A DNA stretch of 64,000 nucleotides from Pseudoalteromonas rhizosphaerae (GCF_902498845.1 NZ_CABVLM010000017.1:27226-91225); one strand, 5' to 3'. Shown: positions 27,727 through 38,100, numbered from the stretch's first letter. Notes: generated by a model not told the origin, from the letters alone. Numbers and translations are program-made.

Positions 27727-27748
27727 TGATCATATTTTCCTAAGCTTA

Positions 27749-27781
27749 AGCTGAGCATAACCCTGTATGCTCGGCTTTTTT
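27749..27781 (+). terminator. intrinsic terminator after the pullulanase gene
   Basis: AGCTGAGCATA pairs with TATGCTCGGCT (one wobble) over a short loop and runs into six T residues, about 25 bases after the stop codon. Confidence 0.88.
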
Positions 27782-27853
27782 AGTGCCTACTTATTTAAAA
27801 TTGCATTAAAAGGCTTAACCTGAACTCTGGTAAAGATTTTTAATGCACTGATT

Positions 27854-29179
27854 TTAAATGTTTTTATTTAACTTAAATTGTTTACGGCTATACATAAATA
27901 GCATGATGCCAGGAATGTATAAAATAACAGATAGCAGCAGCGTGTTTAGCCCCGCAGCATATACTAACCATAGTCCATAAATACTGGCACCAAAGCCCAT
28001 CAGCTTAATAGCAACAGAAAGCTTTTTTGCAAAGGCTACTTTTACCATGTAAGCGGCCACTAAAAAGTAAGGCACTAATATCATGGACGTAGAAACAAGA
28101 ACTAAGGTGTTATAGCTTTTACCAGTAAATAAAATAAGCACTAAGCAAAGTTGAACAGTTAGGCTGGTTAAGGTCAGTGATGCAATAGATGTCCCATTGC
28201 TATTTTGTTGCTTAAATATGTTAGGAAATGCGCCATATTTGGCTGCGCTGTTAGGTACTTCTGCAGCATAAATAATCCAACTTAAATAAGAGGCTAATAC
28301 AGATACAATAAGTCCCGCGCTAATAATAACTTTACCACTGGTCCCTGTTATCATTGCCATAATGCCTGCCATTGAAGGGTTACTAAGCTCTGTAATATTG
28401 GCCTGACTCATTAACCCAAATGCCAACATAGTGATGGCTATATATAAAATTAGCGCAGCAATCACGCCTATAAATGTGGCAAGGCCTATGTCTTTACGGT
28501 TTTTAGCTCGAGCGGAAAGGACTGCCGCACCTTCAATGCCAGTAAACACCCATAAAGTAATTAGCATAGTGTTTTTTACTTGTTCAATAAAATCAGTTTT
28601 CACGCTGACATTACTTTGATTTGCTTTAAATATTGCGGGGTCAAAGTACGCGTAAGCAAAGCCTATAAATAATAATAAGGGTATCACTTTAGCTATGGTG
28701 CCAAGTAGGTTTACAAAAGAGGCTTGCTTAATGCCTCTAACAATAATGAAATGCACAGCCCATAAAATAATAGATTCACCGATAAAGGCTGCAAAAGTAT
28801 TACCATCGCCAAATAGAGTGCGTTCTGGGGTATCAATAAATGCACCTAAAGCAGCAAACGCCACAACTAAATAACCAACAACACCAATGGTGGCACACAG
28901 CCAATAGCCCCATGCAGATAAAAATCCAGCAAGCTCGCCAAAACCTTCTCGGGCATAAATATAAATACCGCCATCAAGTTCAGGTTTAGCGCGAGAGAGT
29001 TGCAAAAAACATCCAGCAAGTAGCAAAATACCAACACCAGTAATAAGCCAGCCAACTAACACTGCATTTACGCCCGCAACTTCAGCCATATTTTGTGGCA
29101 AACTAAATATACCCGCACCCACCATGGCGCTAAATACCAGCGCGGTTAGCGCTACTAATCCAATTTTATTTTCTTTCAT
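27854..29179 (-). CDS. APC-superfamily amino-acid permease/antiporter (APA type)
   Basis: A 441-residue, 12-helix inner-membrane transporter. The N-terminus GLVALTALVFSAMVGAGIFSLP contains the APC unwound-helix Gly motif, and WVFTGIEGAAVLSARAKNRKD is typical of the basic amino-acid/polyamine antiporter group (ArcD/YjdE-like). It follows the homocysteine S-methyltransferase gene by 25 bases on the same strand. Together behind a MetJ box, the pair suggests uptake of a methyl donor such as S-methylmethionine or of methionine itself; that is inference, since the subfamily is better known for arginine/ornithine exchange. Confidence 0.85.
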   Translation of the reverse strand: MKENKIGLVALTALVFSAMVGAGIFSLPQNMAEVAGVNAVLVGWLITGVGILLLAGCFLQLSRAKPELDGGIYIYAREGFGELAGFLSAWGYWLCATIGVVGYLVVAFAALGAFIDTPERTLFGDGNTFAAFIGESIILWAVHFIIVRGIKQASFVNLLGTIAKVIPLLLFIGFAYAYFDPAIFKANQSNVSVKTDFIEQVKNTMLITLWVFTGIEGAAVLSARAKNRKDIGLATFIGVIAALILYIAITMLAFGLMSQANITELSNPSMAGIMAMITGTSGKVIISAGLIVSVLASYLSWIIYAAEVPNSAAKYGAFPNIFKQQNSNGTSIASLTLTSLTVQLCLVLILFTGKSYNTLVLVSTSMILVPYFLVAAYMVKVAFAKKLSVAIKLMGFGASIYGLWLVYAAGLNTLLLSVILYIPGIMLFMYSRKQFKLNKNI

Positions 29180-29204
29180 TTGACTGCTTATACTGTGTTA
29201 ATTA

Positions 29205-30128
29205 CTAACCTTTTAAAGGCGCAAAGTGATGGTTTAATTGGGCTATATGCTCAGGTCCAATACCACAGCAACCTCCAATTAGGGTGGCGCCTTGTTGATG
29301 CCACTTTTTAGCCCACTCTAGATATGAAAGAGGGGTTAGATCTTCTCGTACTTCATCTAAACCTTCGTTAGCCGTAGCTTCTTTAGTTTGTGGTGCAAAT
29401 GCATTCGCATACGCACCTATTTGTACGTGCTCTGCCTGCAGGTCTTTTAAAACATCTAAGGTTACGGTTAAAGCATGCTCAATAACCTCTGGTTGGCAGC
29501 AGTTAAATAAAATGCCCGTTACCTTTGCATTTAGCATGGCAGTTACTGCATCTTTTACAGATTCTCCTGAGCGCAGAGTTGCTTGATTACTTGGTTGTTC
29601 ATCTTCAAGGGTAAAAGCAACCCATACCGGTTTTTGGTTGTTGCAGATCTGGTTAATTAACGTGTTTATATCTAGCGCTTCTTGAATAAGGCTTTGCGTT
29701 TCTATTAGCCATAAATCAGCATAAGGCACTAAACCTTCGATTAAAGGCGTTGCGATACGACTAAGTTGATCAGCTTGGTATAAATCTGGACGATAAGAGC
29801 CAAACATAGGTGGTAAACTGGCTGCGATTTTAGTTCCTATATTATTTTGTATTACAGCGTCTTTTGCGGCTTGGCCAGCTGTTGCAGCAAGTGATTTGGC
29901 TGATTGTGCAAAGCGCTCTTCGCCAATGTGAAAAGGTACTAACGCATAGCTATTTGTGGTAATAATATTGGCACCACTTTGAATAAAGTTACTGTGTGCT
30001 TGGGTTACTTTTTCAGGCGCCTCTATTATGGCAAGCGCAGACCACTCAGGCTGTTGAAAGGGAGCGCCAATGCGAGCGAGCTCTCGGCTCATGCCGCCAT
30101 CAAGTAAAGTTAAGGTGTGAGTTGTCAT
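29205..30128 (-). CDS. homocysteine S-methyltransferase (MmuM-like)
   Basis: A 307-residue cytoplasmic Zn enzyme of the Pfam S-methyl_trans family. LLDGGMSREL opens the barrel; NCC (Cys210) and GGCCG (Cys287, Cys288) provide the zinc thiolates that bind homocysteine. Length and lack of a B12 domain fit the MmuM/Bhmt type, which takes methyl from S-methylmethionine or SAM. First gene of a two-gene transcript with the permease downstream. The MetJ box about 40 bases upstream of the start implies repression when SAM is plentiful. Confidence 0.88.
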   Translation of the reverse strand: MTTHTLTLLDGGMSRELARIGAPFQQPEWSALAIIEAPEKVTQAHSNFIQSGANIITTNSYALVPFHIGEERFAQSAKSLAATAGQAAKDAVIQNNIGTKIAASLPPMFGSYRPDLYQADQLSRIATPLIEGLVPYADLWLIETQSLIQEALDINTLINQICNNQKPVWVAFTLEDEQPSNQATLRSGESVKDAVTAMLNAKVTGILFNCCQPEVIEHALTVTLDVLKDLQAEHVQIGAYANAFAPQTKEATANEGLDEVREDLTPLSYLEWAKKWHQQGATLIGGCCGIGPEHIAQLNHHFAPLKG

Positions 30129-30156
30129 TGCGCTTCCTCTGTATGAGATAATCTTG

Positions 30157-30184
30157 ATGTGGATGTTTAGACGTCTATAAATCC
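30157..30184 (-). promoter_or_regulatory. MetJ operator upstream of the homocysteine methyltransferase gene
   Basis: A perfect 8-bp met box AGACGTCT lies at 30169-30176. The adjoining octamers (GGATGTTT before, ATAAATCC after) match the met box at 5 and 4 positions, so a tandem MetJ dimer array is plausible. It is 41-48 bases upstream of the minus-strand start, where it would cover the promoter. Confidence 0.7.
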
Positions 30185-30343
30185 GATTGCGAGAATATAG
30201 AACACACGACCTGTTTAAACAACCCTTTGTGTTAATCTTTTAGGTTTATTGGCAATACTTCGTAATAGGTTAACAATTTAGCTAAATTGCATTCAACTCA
30301 GTGATCACGTAATTTAAATGTTTAATCAAATTAAGAGTAAGCT

Positions 30344-30889
30344 ATGAGTACCCCTATTTTAAAAAGTGCTAAATTCGACTCTAAAGTAAAATCATACTGG
30401 GTAGTGCTTGGAGTTATCACTTGTGTATTGTGTTTGGTGGGAATTCCATTTATCCCATTCGTCGCTTTCATTATCTGGCTGGTGGCAGGGCGAATATTGG
30501 CTGCTATGTCAGCTAACTTATTGGAGCGAAAGCTAGTTGTTAAGCGCGGTGTATTTTTCAAAGAAGAAAAGTCCATCCCACTTGAAAAAATAACTGACGT
30601 CGGGTTAAGCCAAGGCCCGTTGATGCGTTTATTTGGTTTGTATCGACTAAGCTTTGAAACCGCAGGTCAGTCTGGTCATGGCGCATTAGTATCGTTACTT
30701 GGGGTAGTTGATGCCAGTGAGTTTCGCGAGGCAATCTTAACTCAAAAAGATAATCTAACCGCACAGCAGCCAACTACAAAATCGGCTGATCATGAACCAC
30801 AAAGCCAAGTTGAGCTAATACGCGCACTTACTTACAGTGTGAAAAATATTGAACAAATGTTAGTGACAATGCTGGATGATAAAAAGTGA
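30344..30889 (+). CDS. PH-domain membrane protein (YdbS/YdbT-type bPH2)
   Basis: A 181-residue protein with two adjacent membrane helices (~17-55) and a bacterial PH domain (~60-130). The bPH2 hallmarks are visible: LERKLVVKRGVFFKEEKSIPLEKITDV, shown as RKLVVKRGVFF and SIPLEKITDVGLSQGPLMR, then FGLYRLSFETAGQ. The C-terminal ~45 residues are a polar helix. Function of the family is poorly known. Monocistronic, divergent from the methyltransferase gene. Confidence 0.8.
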   Translation: MSTPILKSAKFDSKVKSYWVVLGVITCVLCLVGIPFIPFVAFIIWLVAGRILAAMSANLLERKLVVKRGVFFKEEKSIPLEKITDVGLSQGPLMRLFGLYRLSFETAGQSGHGALVSLLGVVDASEFREAILTQKDNLTAQQPTTKSADHEPQSQVELIRALTYSVKNIEQMLVTMLDDKK

Positions 30890-31291
30890 GAACAGCTTTA
30901 TATTATACTGTGTTGTTTAGGTTGTTCTCCCCCCACATTACAGTGCCTCTTAACCTCTTTGTGAATAAATCACGTAAAGATTTTTTGTACAAAAACCGTG
31001 ACTATTAAGCAAATAAGTCATTATTTTTTGGGTGTGATAACGTAAGGCCAATATCTGAACTTTTTCATTAACAGCAAGGGTCTTCTTTTGTTTTAACCCT
31101 CCCAAAGTGTCTTATGCTATTAGCTCAGATTATCTCTAAACCTCTTGCTTTGTACCTTTTATGGGTGTAATTTAAAGCGGTTTTATCTGAAAAGGATGCA
31201 GCTTTATTAGGGGTCAAAGTAGTTGATTTCTAATAGGACTCTAATTTTGTAGCATATATTTGTGCTACACAAACACATGGAGAGAAGTTAA
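30890..31291. other. intergenic region, no gene seen
   Basis: About 400 AT-rich bases between the PH-domain and EamA genes. I see no ORF with support, no hairpin with a T tract and no recognised operator. The last ~80 bases must contain the EamA promoter, and GGAGAG at 31279 is the ribosome site. Confidence 0.4.
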
Positions 31292-32206
31292 ATGGCTAGT
31301 AAAGAGTCAACCGCAGTAATTTGGATGTTGTCAGATTCATTTATCTTAAGTGTGATGTTACTAATCGGTGGTTTTTTAGGTAAAGCTATCAGCCCATTCC
31401 AAGTTGTCTTTTTGGTTAATGTAATTGCAGCTTGTGCGGCCATTATATTATTCTCGAAAGGTAAATGGGAAAATATCAAACCCCAAAAAATGAAGCTACA
31501 TATTTTCAGAGGACTGCTTGGTGTTAGTTCAACAATATGTTTGTTTTATGCTCTGCAATATCTAAGTTTAGCGGAAGTAACCGCGATTAACTTTTTTGTG
31601 CCACTTATAACGTCCATTTTGTCGGTGTTTATCTTTAGAGAAAAACCAAAAGCCTATGTCTATATGGCTATTATTTTGAATTTAGCTGGAGTGATGATGC
31701 TGCTTTCTCCAAAACTAATGGCGAGCCAAGTAACGCAGCAAAACCTCTATCTAGGATTGATCTTTGCACTGTCAGCGGTAGCTATTTTAGTCATTTATAA
31801 TATTAATTTAAAGAGAATAGGCAATGCAGAGAAAGTTGTGCCTCAAATGGTTTTTGCTCCCCTCTATTCGGCGATTATCTTATTACCCGTCGCTATTTTT
31901 GTCTGGAAACCTTTAGATACAAATAGTGCTCTACTAATTATGCTATATGGTGGGCTCCTTATTACTAAACTTGCAGCACGTTTTTTCGCTTTTAATAAAA
32001 GTGACTTATCTAAGCTAATGCCGCTTGAATATGCGCAAATTCTATTTTCTAGTATTTTGGGCTACATTTTTCTTCAACAAACTCAAACTTTATTGGGTAT
32101 CACAGGCATTGTATTGATCGTGCTATCAAGTATCGCTCATGTTTTATTCATGCACTTTGAGAGGAATAGCGACACTAAGAATATGAAAGGAATTACCAAT
32201 GATTAA
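31292..32206 (+). CDS. EamA/DMT-family transporter
   Basis: A 304-residue inner-membrane protein with ten predicted helices in two EamA repeats (~10-140 and ~150-290). Typical marks are HIFRGLLGVSSTICLFYAL, LAEVTAINFFVPLITSIL and, in the second half, LEYAQILFSSILGYIFL. DMT family members export metabolites or amino acids; the substrate is not predictable. A strong ribosome site precedes the start and a strong terminator follows, so it is a single-gene unit. Confidence 0.87.
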   Translation: MASKESTAVIWMLSDSFILSVMLLIGGFLGKAISPFQVVFLVNVIAACAAIILFSKGKWENIKPQKMKLHIFRGLLGVSSTICLFYALQYLSLAEVTAINFFVPLITSILSVFIFREKPKAYVYMAIILNLAGVMMLLSPKLMASQVTQQNLYLGLIFALSAVAILVIYNINLKRIGNAEKVVPQMVFAPLYSAIILLPVAIFVWKPLDTNSALLIMLYGGLLITKLAARFFAFNKSDLSKLMPLEYAQILFSSILGYIFLQQTQTLLGITGIVLIVLSSIAHVLFMHFERNSDTKNMKGITND

Positions 32207-32224
32207 AGTCGTAACGCAAAAATT

Positions 32225-32254
32225 CCGGCGATCGAGTGATCGCCGGGCTGTTTT
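32225..32254 (+). terminator. intrinsic terminator after the EamA gene
   Basis: A perfect 9-bp GC-rich stem CCGGCGATC / GATCGCCGG with a GAGT loop is followed by GCTGTTTT. It separates the EamA gene from the convergent phoD-type gene. Confidence 0.88.
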
Positions 32255-32293
32255 AATCTTTCATCTAAACATTTTTCCTAGCACCTAGAATCT

Positions 32294-34075
32294 TTACCCT
32301 TGTATTACTGGCTGACCTGCTAGCATACGTAGTTCTTTACTGCGCTCGGTTTGCATTTCGTATGAAGCGGTTTTAATGCTGCTCACGTAATTCCACTTAG
32401 CGGTGGCTTGCTCTGGGGTAAAGGTCACGGTTAAGTAACCTCTATCGACTAAGTTGTTATAGATAAGATCATTGACTAATAGTGCAATAACTTGCTCCAT
32501 TTGTGCCGTAACTTCAGGTCCTTGTGTATTCAGCGCTAGGTATTCTTCAAGACCAGGCGAAGACACCGAAGAGGTAGCAAATTCTACACCGGCATTTTGT
32601 GACGCTGCAATTGGGTTTGCAGCATCAGTAACTAATTGCCCAGCCCAACCGTTATGAGTATCACCCGCTAAAACCACTAAGTTCTTTTGTGCGGCAATGG
32701 CAGTACCAAGCAGCACTTCACGTTCGTAGGCGTAACCATCCCATGCATCTAAATTGTATGGTGCAGTAGTATCAACTCGAGCGCGTTCGGCATCAGTAAC
32801 ACTTGGATCGCCTGCAAGCACGCGGCCTTTGATTTGTGCAAGTTCAGCAAATAATGCCGATGCTTGTGCTAATAATGCATTTGTGTCGCCGCCATTTGCT
32901 TGACTTATTTGTAAGCTCACTAGTAGTTGCAGTACTTCAAACGGCAAATGCATTTTGGTCATCAGTACTTGTTGGCCAAGTACCTGCCATTTTGAGTTTG
33001 ATGTTGTCATGCCATCAGTGAGCCATGTTAGCTGCTCATTGCCAAGTAATGCGCGCGATGGTGAGCTTAGTGCATTTGCAAAATCACTTTGTCCTTGTGC
33101 ACTGGTTAGGTCAAAATCAGCATAGCTTAGCTGTTCATCACGGGCGAGTACACGCGTGTCTAGCATGTATAAAGAGACTAAATTACCAAACTCAAAGCGA
33201 CGGTAAATTCGTTCTTTATCAGCTACATTACGAATTGGCATCCATTCAAAATAGGCCTGTAGGGCATGTAGCTTACGTTCGCTAAATTCACCTTCGCCTT
33301 CATTATGGTTTTCTGCGCCATTTCGCCATGTGTCATTGGTAATTTCGTGGTCATCCCACACAGTAATAAATGCACAGTTACTATGCGCAGCTTGTAAGTT
33401 TGGATCAGTACGATAGTGGGCATAGCGGTTACGGTAATCAGCTAAGCTAATTATTTCGTCACTGTTATCTTCTGGCAGTAAACGGCCTAAAATACCAGCA
33501 TCTTCAGTAGCGTAGCCATCATTGCCGTATTCATAGATGTAATCACCTAAATGCAATACAGCGTCTATGTCTGTTTGCTTGGCTATTTCACCATACACAT
33601 GGAAAAAGCCTGCGGGGTAGTTGGCACACGATATAACAGCAAATTTCACTTTATCAATACTGCCTGTTGGTAGTGTTTTACCTGCACCAATAGGTGAGGT
33701 TTTGCCATTCGATTTAAAGCGATAATAGTAAGTGGTGTTGGCGTTTAAGCCTTGTAAGTCGACTTTTAAGGTGAAGTCTGTAGCTGCACTTATATGTGTT
33801 TCACCATTGTGGCTGATATTAGCAAAGTTAGGGTCGGTTGCTGCTTGCCATTGTACTTTAATGCTGGTGGTTGTTGGATCTAGAGGGGTTACACGAGTCC
33901 ACAGAATTAGGCTGTCAGCTAATGGATCACCACTGGCAACACCATGAGCAAAGCTTACGTCAAGAATGTCGTCATCTTCATCATCAAACCGACAAGCTGT
34001 TAATCCTAATGATAAAACGGCGACACCAAATCCTGCCGCCGAGGCTTTTAAAAAATTTCTTCGTGTAAACGTCAT
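32294..34075 (-). CDS. phoD: PhoD-family alkaline phosphatase/phosphodiesterase, Tat-exported
   Basis: A 593-residue protein with a twin-arginine signal (TRRNFLK at ~4-10, hydrophobic stretch to ~27). An N-terminal Ig-like PhoD_N domain (~38-140: FAHGVASGDPLADSLILWTRV) precedes the metallophosphatase domain: VISCANYPAGFF, LHLGDYIYEYG, ITVWDDHEITND and LAGDTHNGW carry the Asp/Asn/His metal ligands for Fe3+/Ca2+. It hydrolyses phosphomonoesters and diesters in the periplasm or outside. A Pho box was not evident upstream. Monocistronic. Confidence 0.93.
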   Translation of the reverse strand: MTFTRRNFLKASAAGFGVAVLSLGLTACRFDDEDDDILDVSFAHGVASGDPLADSLILWTRVTPLDPTTTSIKVQWQAATDPNFANISHNGETHISAATDFTLKVDLQGLNANTTYYYRFKSNGKTSPIGAGKTLPTGSIDKVKFAVISCANYPAGFFHVYGEIAKQTDIDAVLHLGDYIYEYGNDGYATEDAGILGRLLPEDNSDEIISLADYRNRYAHYRTDPNLQAAHSNCAFITVWDDHEITNDTWRNGAENHNEGEGEFSERKLHALQAYFEWMPIRNVADKERIYRRFEFGNLVSLYMLDTRVLARDEQLSYADFDLTSAQGQSDFANALSSPSRALLGNEQLTWLTDGMTTSNSKWQVLGQQVLMTKMHLPFEVLQLLVSLQISQANGGDTNALLAQASALFAELAQIKGRVLAGDPSVTDAERARVDTTAPYNLDAWDGYAYEREVLLGTAIAAQKNLVVLAGDTHNGWAGQLVTDAANPIAASQNAGVEFATSSVSSPGLEEYLALNTQGPEVTAQMEQVIALLVNDLIYNNLVDRGYLTVTFTPEQATAKWNYVSSIKTASYEMQTERSKELRMLAGQPVIQG

Positions 34076-34154
34076 TGCTCTGTACCGCTAAATTTAAAAG
34101 TAAGAGCTTATCCGACCAGTATGACTTTTATGTGAAGCTGTTATGCCAATTGCA

Positions 34155-34499
34155 TTAAAATACTTGGCAAACCTGTTCTGCATTACAGGTAATAACGGTG
34201 ACGTTTTCATAACCAACGCGGGTAAGTGCTTCAGCGCTTAATGTTGCGCGTGCGCCACTGGCGCAGTGTAAGTAAATTGGCCGAGCTGGGTCTTTTTCGA
34301 TTTCCATTAACTTCATTTCTAGTAAACCTCGGGGAATATTAATTGCGCCGATAGCTGCTTTTGCCGCATGTTCGGCGGGTTCACGTACGTCAATTAATAG
34401 CCCTTTGTTGCCAGCAATTTCTTGCTTGGCCTGTGTAGCCTCAATGCGGCGTTGATTTGGCGTAATTATTTTCATTAGATCTGGGATTGAAGTAAGCAT
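34155..34499 (-). CDS. single-domain rhodanese (sulfurtransferase)
   Basis: A 114-residue cytoplasmic rhodanese domain. LLIDVREPAEHAAKA and the active-site loop LHCASGARA (Cys79) are intact. It matches the N-terminal half of E. coli YgaP, and the membrane half (DUF2892) is the separate gene one base upstream, so the pair equals a split YgaP. A GAGGAA ribosome site ends in the upstream stop region, indicating coupling. It likely handles sulfane sulfur. Confidence 0.9.
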   Translation of the reverse strand: MLTSIPDLMKIITPNQRRIEATQAKQEIAGNKGLLIDVREPAEHAAKAAIGAINIPRGLLEMKLMEIEKDPARPIYLHCASGARATLSAEALTRVGYENVTVITCNAEQVCQVF

Positions 34500-34500
34500 G

Positions 34501-34689
34501 TTATTCCTCGAAACCTAGTTTTTTTAAAAGAGTGATCATCGGGCACCATTTACTAAATGCTGATTGAATTAAGTTTAGAGCAATAAACACTGTAAACCAA
34601 ATCCACAATGGATCATGAAATTGCTGTAGTAACAATGATATGCAAATCATTACACCTGCTATCAAGCGAAGAGCATCGTTTAGTTTCAC
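34501..34689 (-). CDS. DUF2892 membrane protein (YgaP C-terminal-like)
   Basis: A 62-residue protein with two membrane helices (~9-24 and ~29-47) and the DUF2892 pattern LRLIAGVMICISLLL, FTVFIALNLIQSAFSKWCPM, including the FSKWCP motif. In YgaP this segment is the membrane anchor of the rhodanese. First gene of the leftward transcript, divergent from the YgaV-like regulator with the palindromic operator between them. Confidence 0.88.
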   Translation of the reverse strand: MKLNDALRLIAGVMICISLLLQQFHDPLWIWFTVFIALNLIQSAFSKWCPMITLLKKLGFEE

Positions 34690-34725
34690 GGTTAACCTTA
34701 GTAATAGTGACTGTTACTATTTAAT

Positions 34726-34776
34726 ATATTAGATAAAGCTACATTAGTAAATTATAATATTAGACTTTTCTAATAT
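34726..34776. promoter_or_regulatory. candidate operator of the YgaV/BigR-like regulator
   Basis: A perfect inverted repeat ATATTAGA-CTTT-TCTAATAT occupies 34757-34776 between the divergent genes; a second copy of the half-site ATATTAGA is at 34726-34733. AT-rich dyads of this form are what ArsR-family BigR/YgaV proteins bind, so autoregulation and control of both directions is likely. Confidence 0.65.
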
Positions 34777-34819
34777 AGCTAACTATAATCTGCTGTACTT
34801 TGAATATAAGAGTGGAACT

Positions 34820-35122
34820 ATGACTATCGACTTTGCAGCTATGGCTAATAACGTAGAGCATGCTGAGCAGCTATTAAAAATTTTAGCAAATAAAAACCGT
34901 TTAATGATTTTGTGCTCTTTGCAGGGGCGTGAAATGAGTGTTTCTGAATTAAATGCGGCTGTACCATTGGCACAGTCTGCTTTATCGCAGCATTTGGCTG
35001 CACTACGAAAAGCAAATATTGTTAGTACTCGTCGCGAAAGCCAGACCATCTATTATCGGGTGATTAACGACAACGCACAGGCTATGTTAGCCACGCTCTA
35101 TGGTTTATTTTGTAAGGAATAA
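34820..35122 (+). CDS. ArsR-family regulator, YgaV/BigR/HlyU-like sulfur sensor
   Basis: A 100-residue winged-helix repressor. NKNRLMILCSLQ, SVSELNAAVPLAQSALSQHL (recognition helix) and IYYRVIND (wing) are clear. Two cysteines, Cys32 in LMILCSL and Cys98 in LFCKE, sit where BigR, YgaV and HlyU form the disulfide/polysulfide switch, and the arsenic-binding CxC motif of true ArsR is absent. I infer it responds to sulfane sulfur or oxidants. Its stop is four bases before the RND pump start, so the regulator and pump share a transcript. Confidence 0.85.
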   Translation: MTIDFAAMANNVEHAEQLLKILANKNRLMILCSLQGREMSVSELNAAVPLAQSALSQHLAALRKANIVSTRRESQTIYYRVINDNAQAMLATLYGLFCKE

Positions 35123-35126
35123 CCAA

Positions 35127-38100
35127 ATGGATAAGCTCGACAGTGCAGTAAAAAATAGTCTTAACGGGCGTATTCCTATCATTATTTTTGTAATGGCTGT
35201 GTTGCTTGGCATTATGGCTTTACAGCAAACTCCCCGTGAAGAAGAACCGCAAATAGTGGTGCCGATGCTGGATATTTATGTCTCAGCTCCTAACATTGAA
35301 GCTCCCGAAGTGGCAAGGCTGGTCACGCAACCACTCGAAAAGTTATTGGCGCAATTACGCGGTGTTGAGCATATTTATTCAACCACACAAAGTAATGGCA
35401 CTGTGGTGACATTGCGCTTTACTGTGGGTCATGATCGTGAACAAGCAATCCTCGATACTTACGCCAAACTATATAGTTATCAACATACCATGGCGTCATT
35501 TATTAGCTCATGGCAGGTGCGCCCGGTCGAAGTAAATGACGTGCCGATTGTGATGCTAGGCTTATTTAGTAAAGATCCTAAATTATATAACGACTATGAG
35601 TTAACCCGTTTTGCTAACGAAATTGCGAATAGTTTACAGCGCATAGAAAACACCAGTGAAGTTAAAGTGATTGCTGGGCGCAAACGCACTTTAACGGTCA
35701 ATTTAGATGCGACGGCCCTAGCAGCTCATCAAACTACGCTCAGCGATGTTTATTATGCACTGAGTGTATCTAATCAATTATCTCAGGTTGGCAGTGTTGT
35801 TAATGCAGAGCAACAAATCATGCTACAAGCTGGTGATGTGTTACGAACAAAAGCCGCGATTGAGCAGCTTGTTGTAAATGTTATTAACGGCAAAAGTGTT
35901 TATTTAAAAGATATTGCAAAAGTACTCGATGGACCAAGTGAGCCTGAAAATTATCAGTGGCTAGCGCAATCTGATACCACACAAGAGCATCCTTTAGTCA
36001 CCTTAAGTGTTGCTAAAAAAGCGGGCACAAATGCAGTCGCGGTCGCAAATGATGTACACGCAATGATGGCTGATTTAAAAACTAATTTTTTACCTTCGCA
36101 AATAGATTACACAATACTTAGAGATTACGGGCAAACCGCTAACGAAAAAGTGAATAATTTAACCTCAAGCTTAGTGTTTGCGGTATTTACCGTAGTGATT
36201 TTTGTTGGTGTATTTTTAGGCTGGCGAGCCGCTATCGTTGTTGGTTTAGCTGTGCCAATTTGTTATGGCATAACCTTAAGCCTCGATTTTGCGTTTGGTT
36301 ACACCATTAACCGAGTAACGTTATTTGCATTGATATTATCACTGGGCTTGCTGGTGGATGATCCGATAACGGGCATTGATAATATTAGCCGTTTTTTACA
36401 AAACAAAGACAATAAAAAACAACAGATTGTCGCTGCAATGAGCGAAATACGTGGTGCATTATTAATGTCGACACTGACCATCATGGTGGCTTTTATTCCT
36501 TTGGCTTATATCACTGGCATGATGGGCCCATATATGGCACCAATGGCATTTAATGTGCCTGTAAGCGTGATGGTCTCAACCATTGTGGCATTCTTTGTAA
36601 CTCCTTGGCTTGCCATGAAGTTATTAAAACAACCGGTTGTTGAGCACAATGATTTAACTTCCCCTAAAGTAGCTATTTATGAACGCTTATTAACGCCTTT
36701 ACTGGCCAGTAAAGGGCGCGCAAAACTGATTTTATGGGCAACCTTAGGATTATTTATTATCAGTGCATTGCTGCCCGTGATGCGAATGGTGCCGCTGAAG
36801 TTATTGCCGTTTGATAATAAAAATGAACTACAAGTACTGATAGATATGCCCGAGGGGACGAATCTGGAGCAAACAACACTGACCGCTCGTAAAGTACAAG
36901 CTATAACATGGCAGCTTAGTGAAGTAAGTGAAATAGCTGCGTATGTAGGGCAACCATCAAGCATGGATTTTAATGGTATGGTGCGCGGTTATTATCGCCG
37001 TGAGGCCGCTAATTTAGCTGAGCTTAGAGTATTACTATTAGACAAAGCGCAGCGCGAGCAGCAGTCTCATGGTGTCGTGATGCGTTTACGTAAACAGCTT
37101 GAGCCATTGGCCGTTAATGGCATTGTGATAAAAGTGGTTGAAGTTCCACCCGGGCCGCCAGTATTTAGCACCTTAGTGGCTGAAGTGTATCGTGATCCGT
37201 TTGTTGATACGCAAACCCACCATCAAGCGGCTCAACAAGTTGCACAACGACTGAAGCAAGAGCCCCATGTGGTTGAAGTTGATACAAGTATTGCAGCCAC
37301 GGCACCGATGCAGCGCTTTATTACCGATAAAGCCAAGGCGGCTTTGTCGGCGGTATCAACACAAGATATTGCCAATACATTAACGATTGCATCTGCGGGT
37401 AAAAATGTGGGCGTAATGTATGTCAGTGGTGAAACGCAGCCCGTTGAGATCAAAATGCAATTACCATATCAGCAGCGAAACCAATTAGCGCAACTGCTTG
37501 CTATACAAATCAGAGGTGATAGAGAGCTGGCAAAATCAACTAATGAGTTTGGTTTAACTAGTGCGCCACGACCGTTGGTGGCTTTATCTGAGCTGGGTGA
37601 ATTTCATAACCTAAATGTCGCAAAACCGATTATGCGTAAAGACCAACGCGAGGTTGTATACGTGATGGCAGAGCTTAATGGCCGTACTCCCGCAGAAATC
37701 ATTGCGGACGTAAACGCTGATTTAAATGTAAGTAGCGATGATTTTGAGCAAACAAATTGGTTAGCCCGCAGCTTTTTTAATAACGGTGGAACTCAGGCTT
37801 GGCAATTACCACAAGGCACGCATGTAACGTTTAGTGGTGAAGGTGAATGGCGGATCACAATTGATGTGTTTAGAGATATGGGAATTGCGTTTGCTTTTGC
37901 GTTAACCGCCATTTTTATTATTTTACGAATACAAACGCAATCTGCCAGTTTATCGCTGATTATTATGTCGGCTATTCCACTTACTGTGATTGGTATTATG
38001 CCGGGTTTTTGGTTAATAAATCAGTTTGGTGAGCGCTCCATAGCCGGTGCTCCAGAGCCTGTGCTATTCACCGCAACAGCGATGATCGGCATGATAGCAC

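Noticed and set aside
30129..30343. SAM riboswitch before the homocysteine methyltransferase gene
   Set aside because: No multi-helix leader could be drawn; the perfect met box explains SAM control better.
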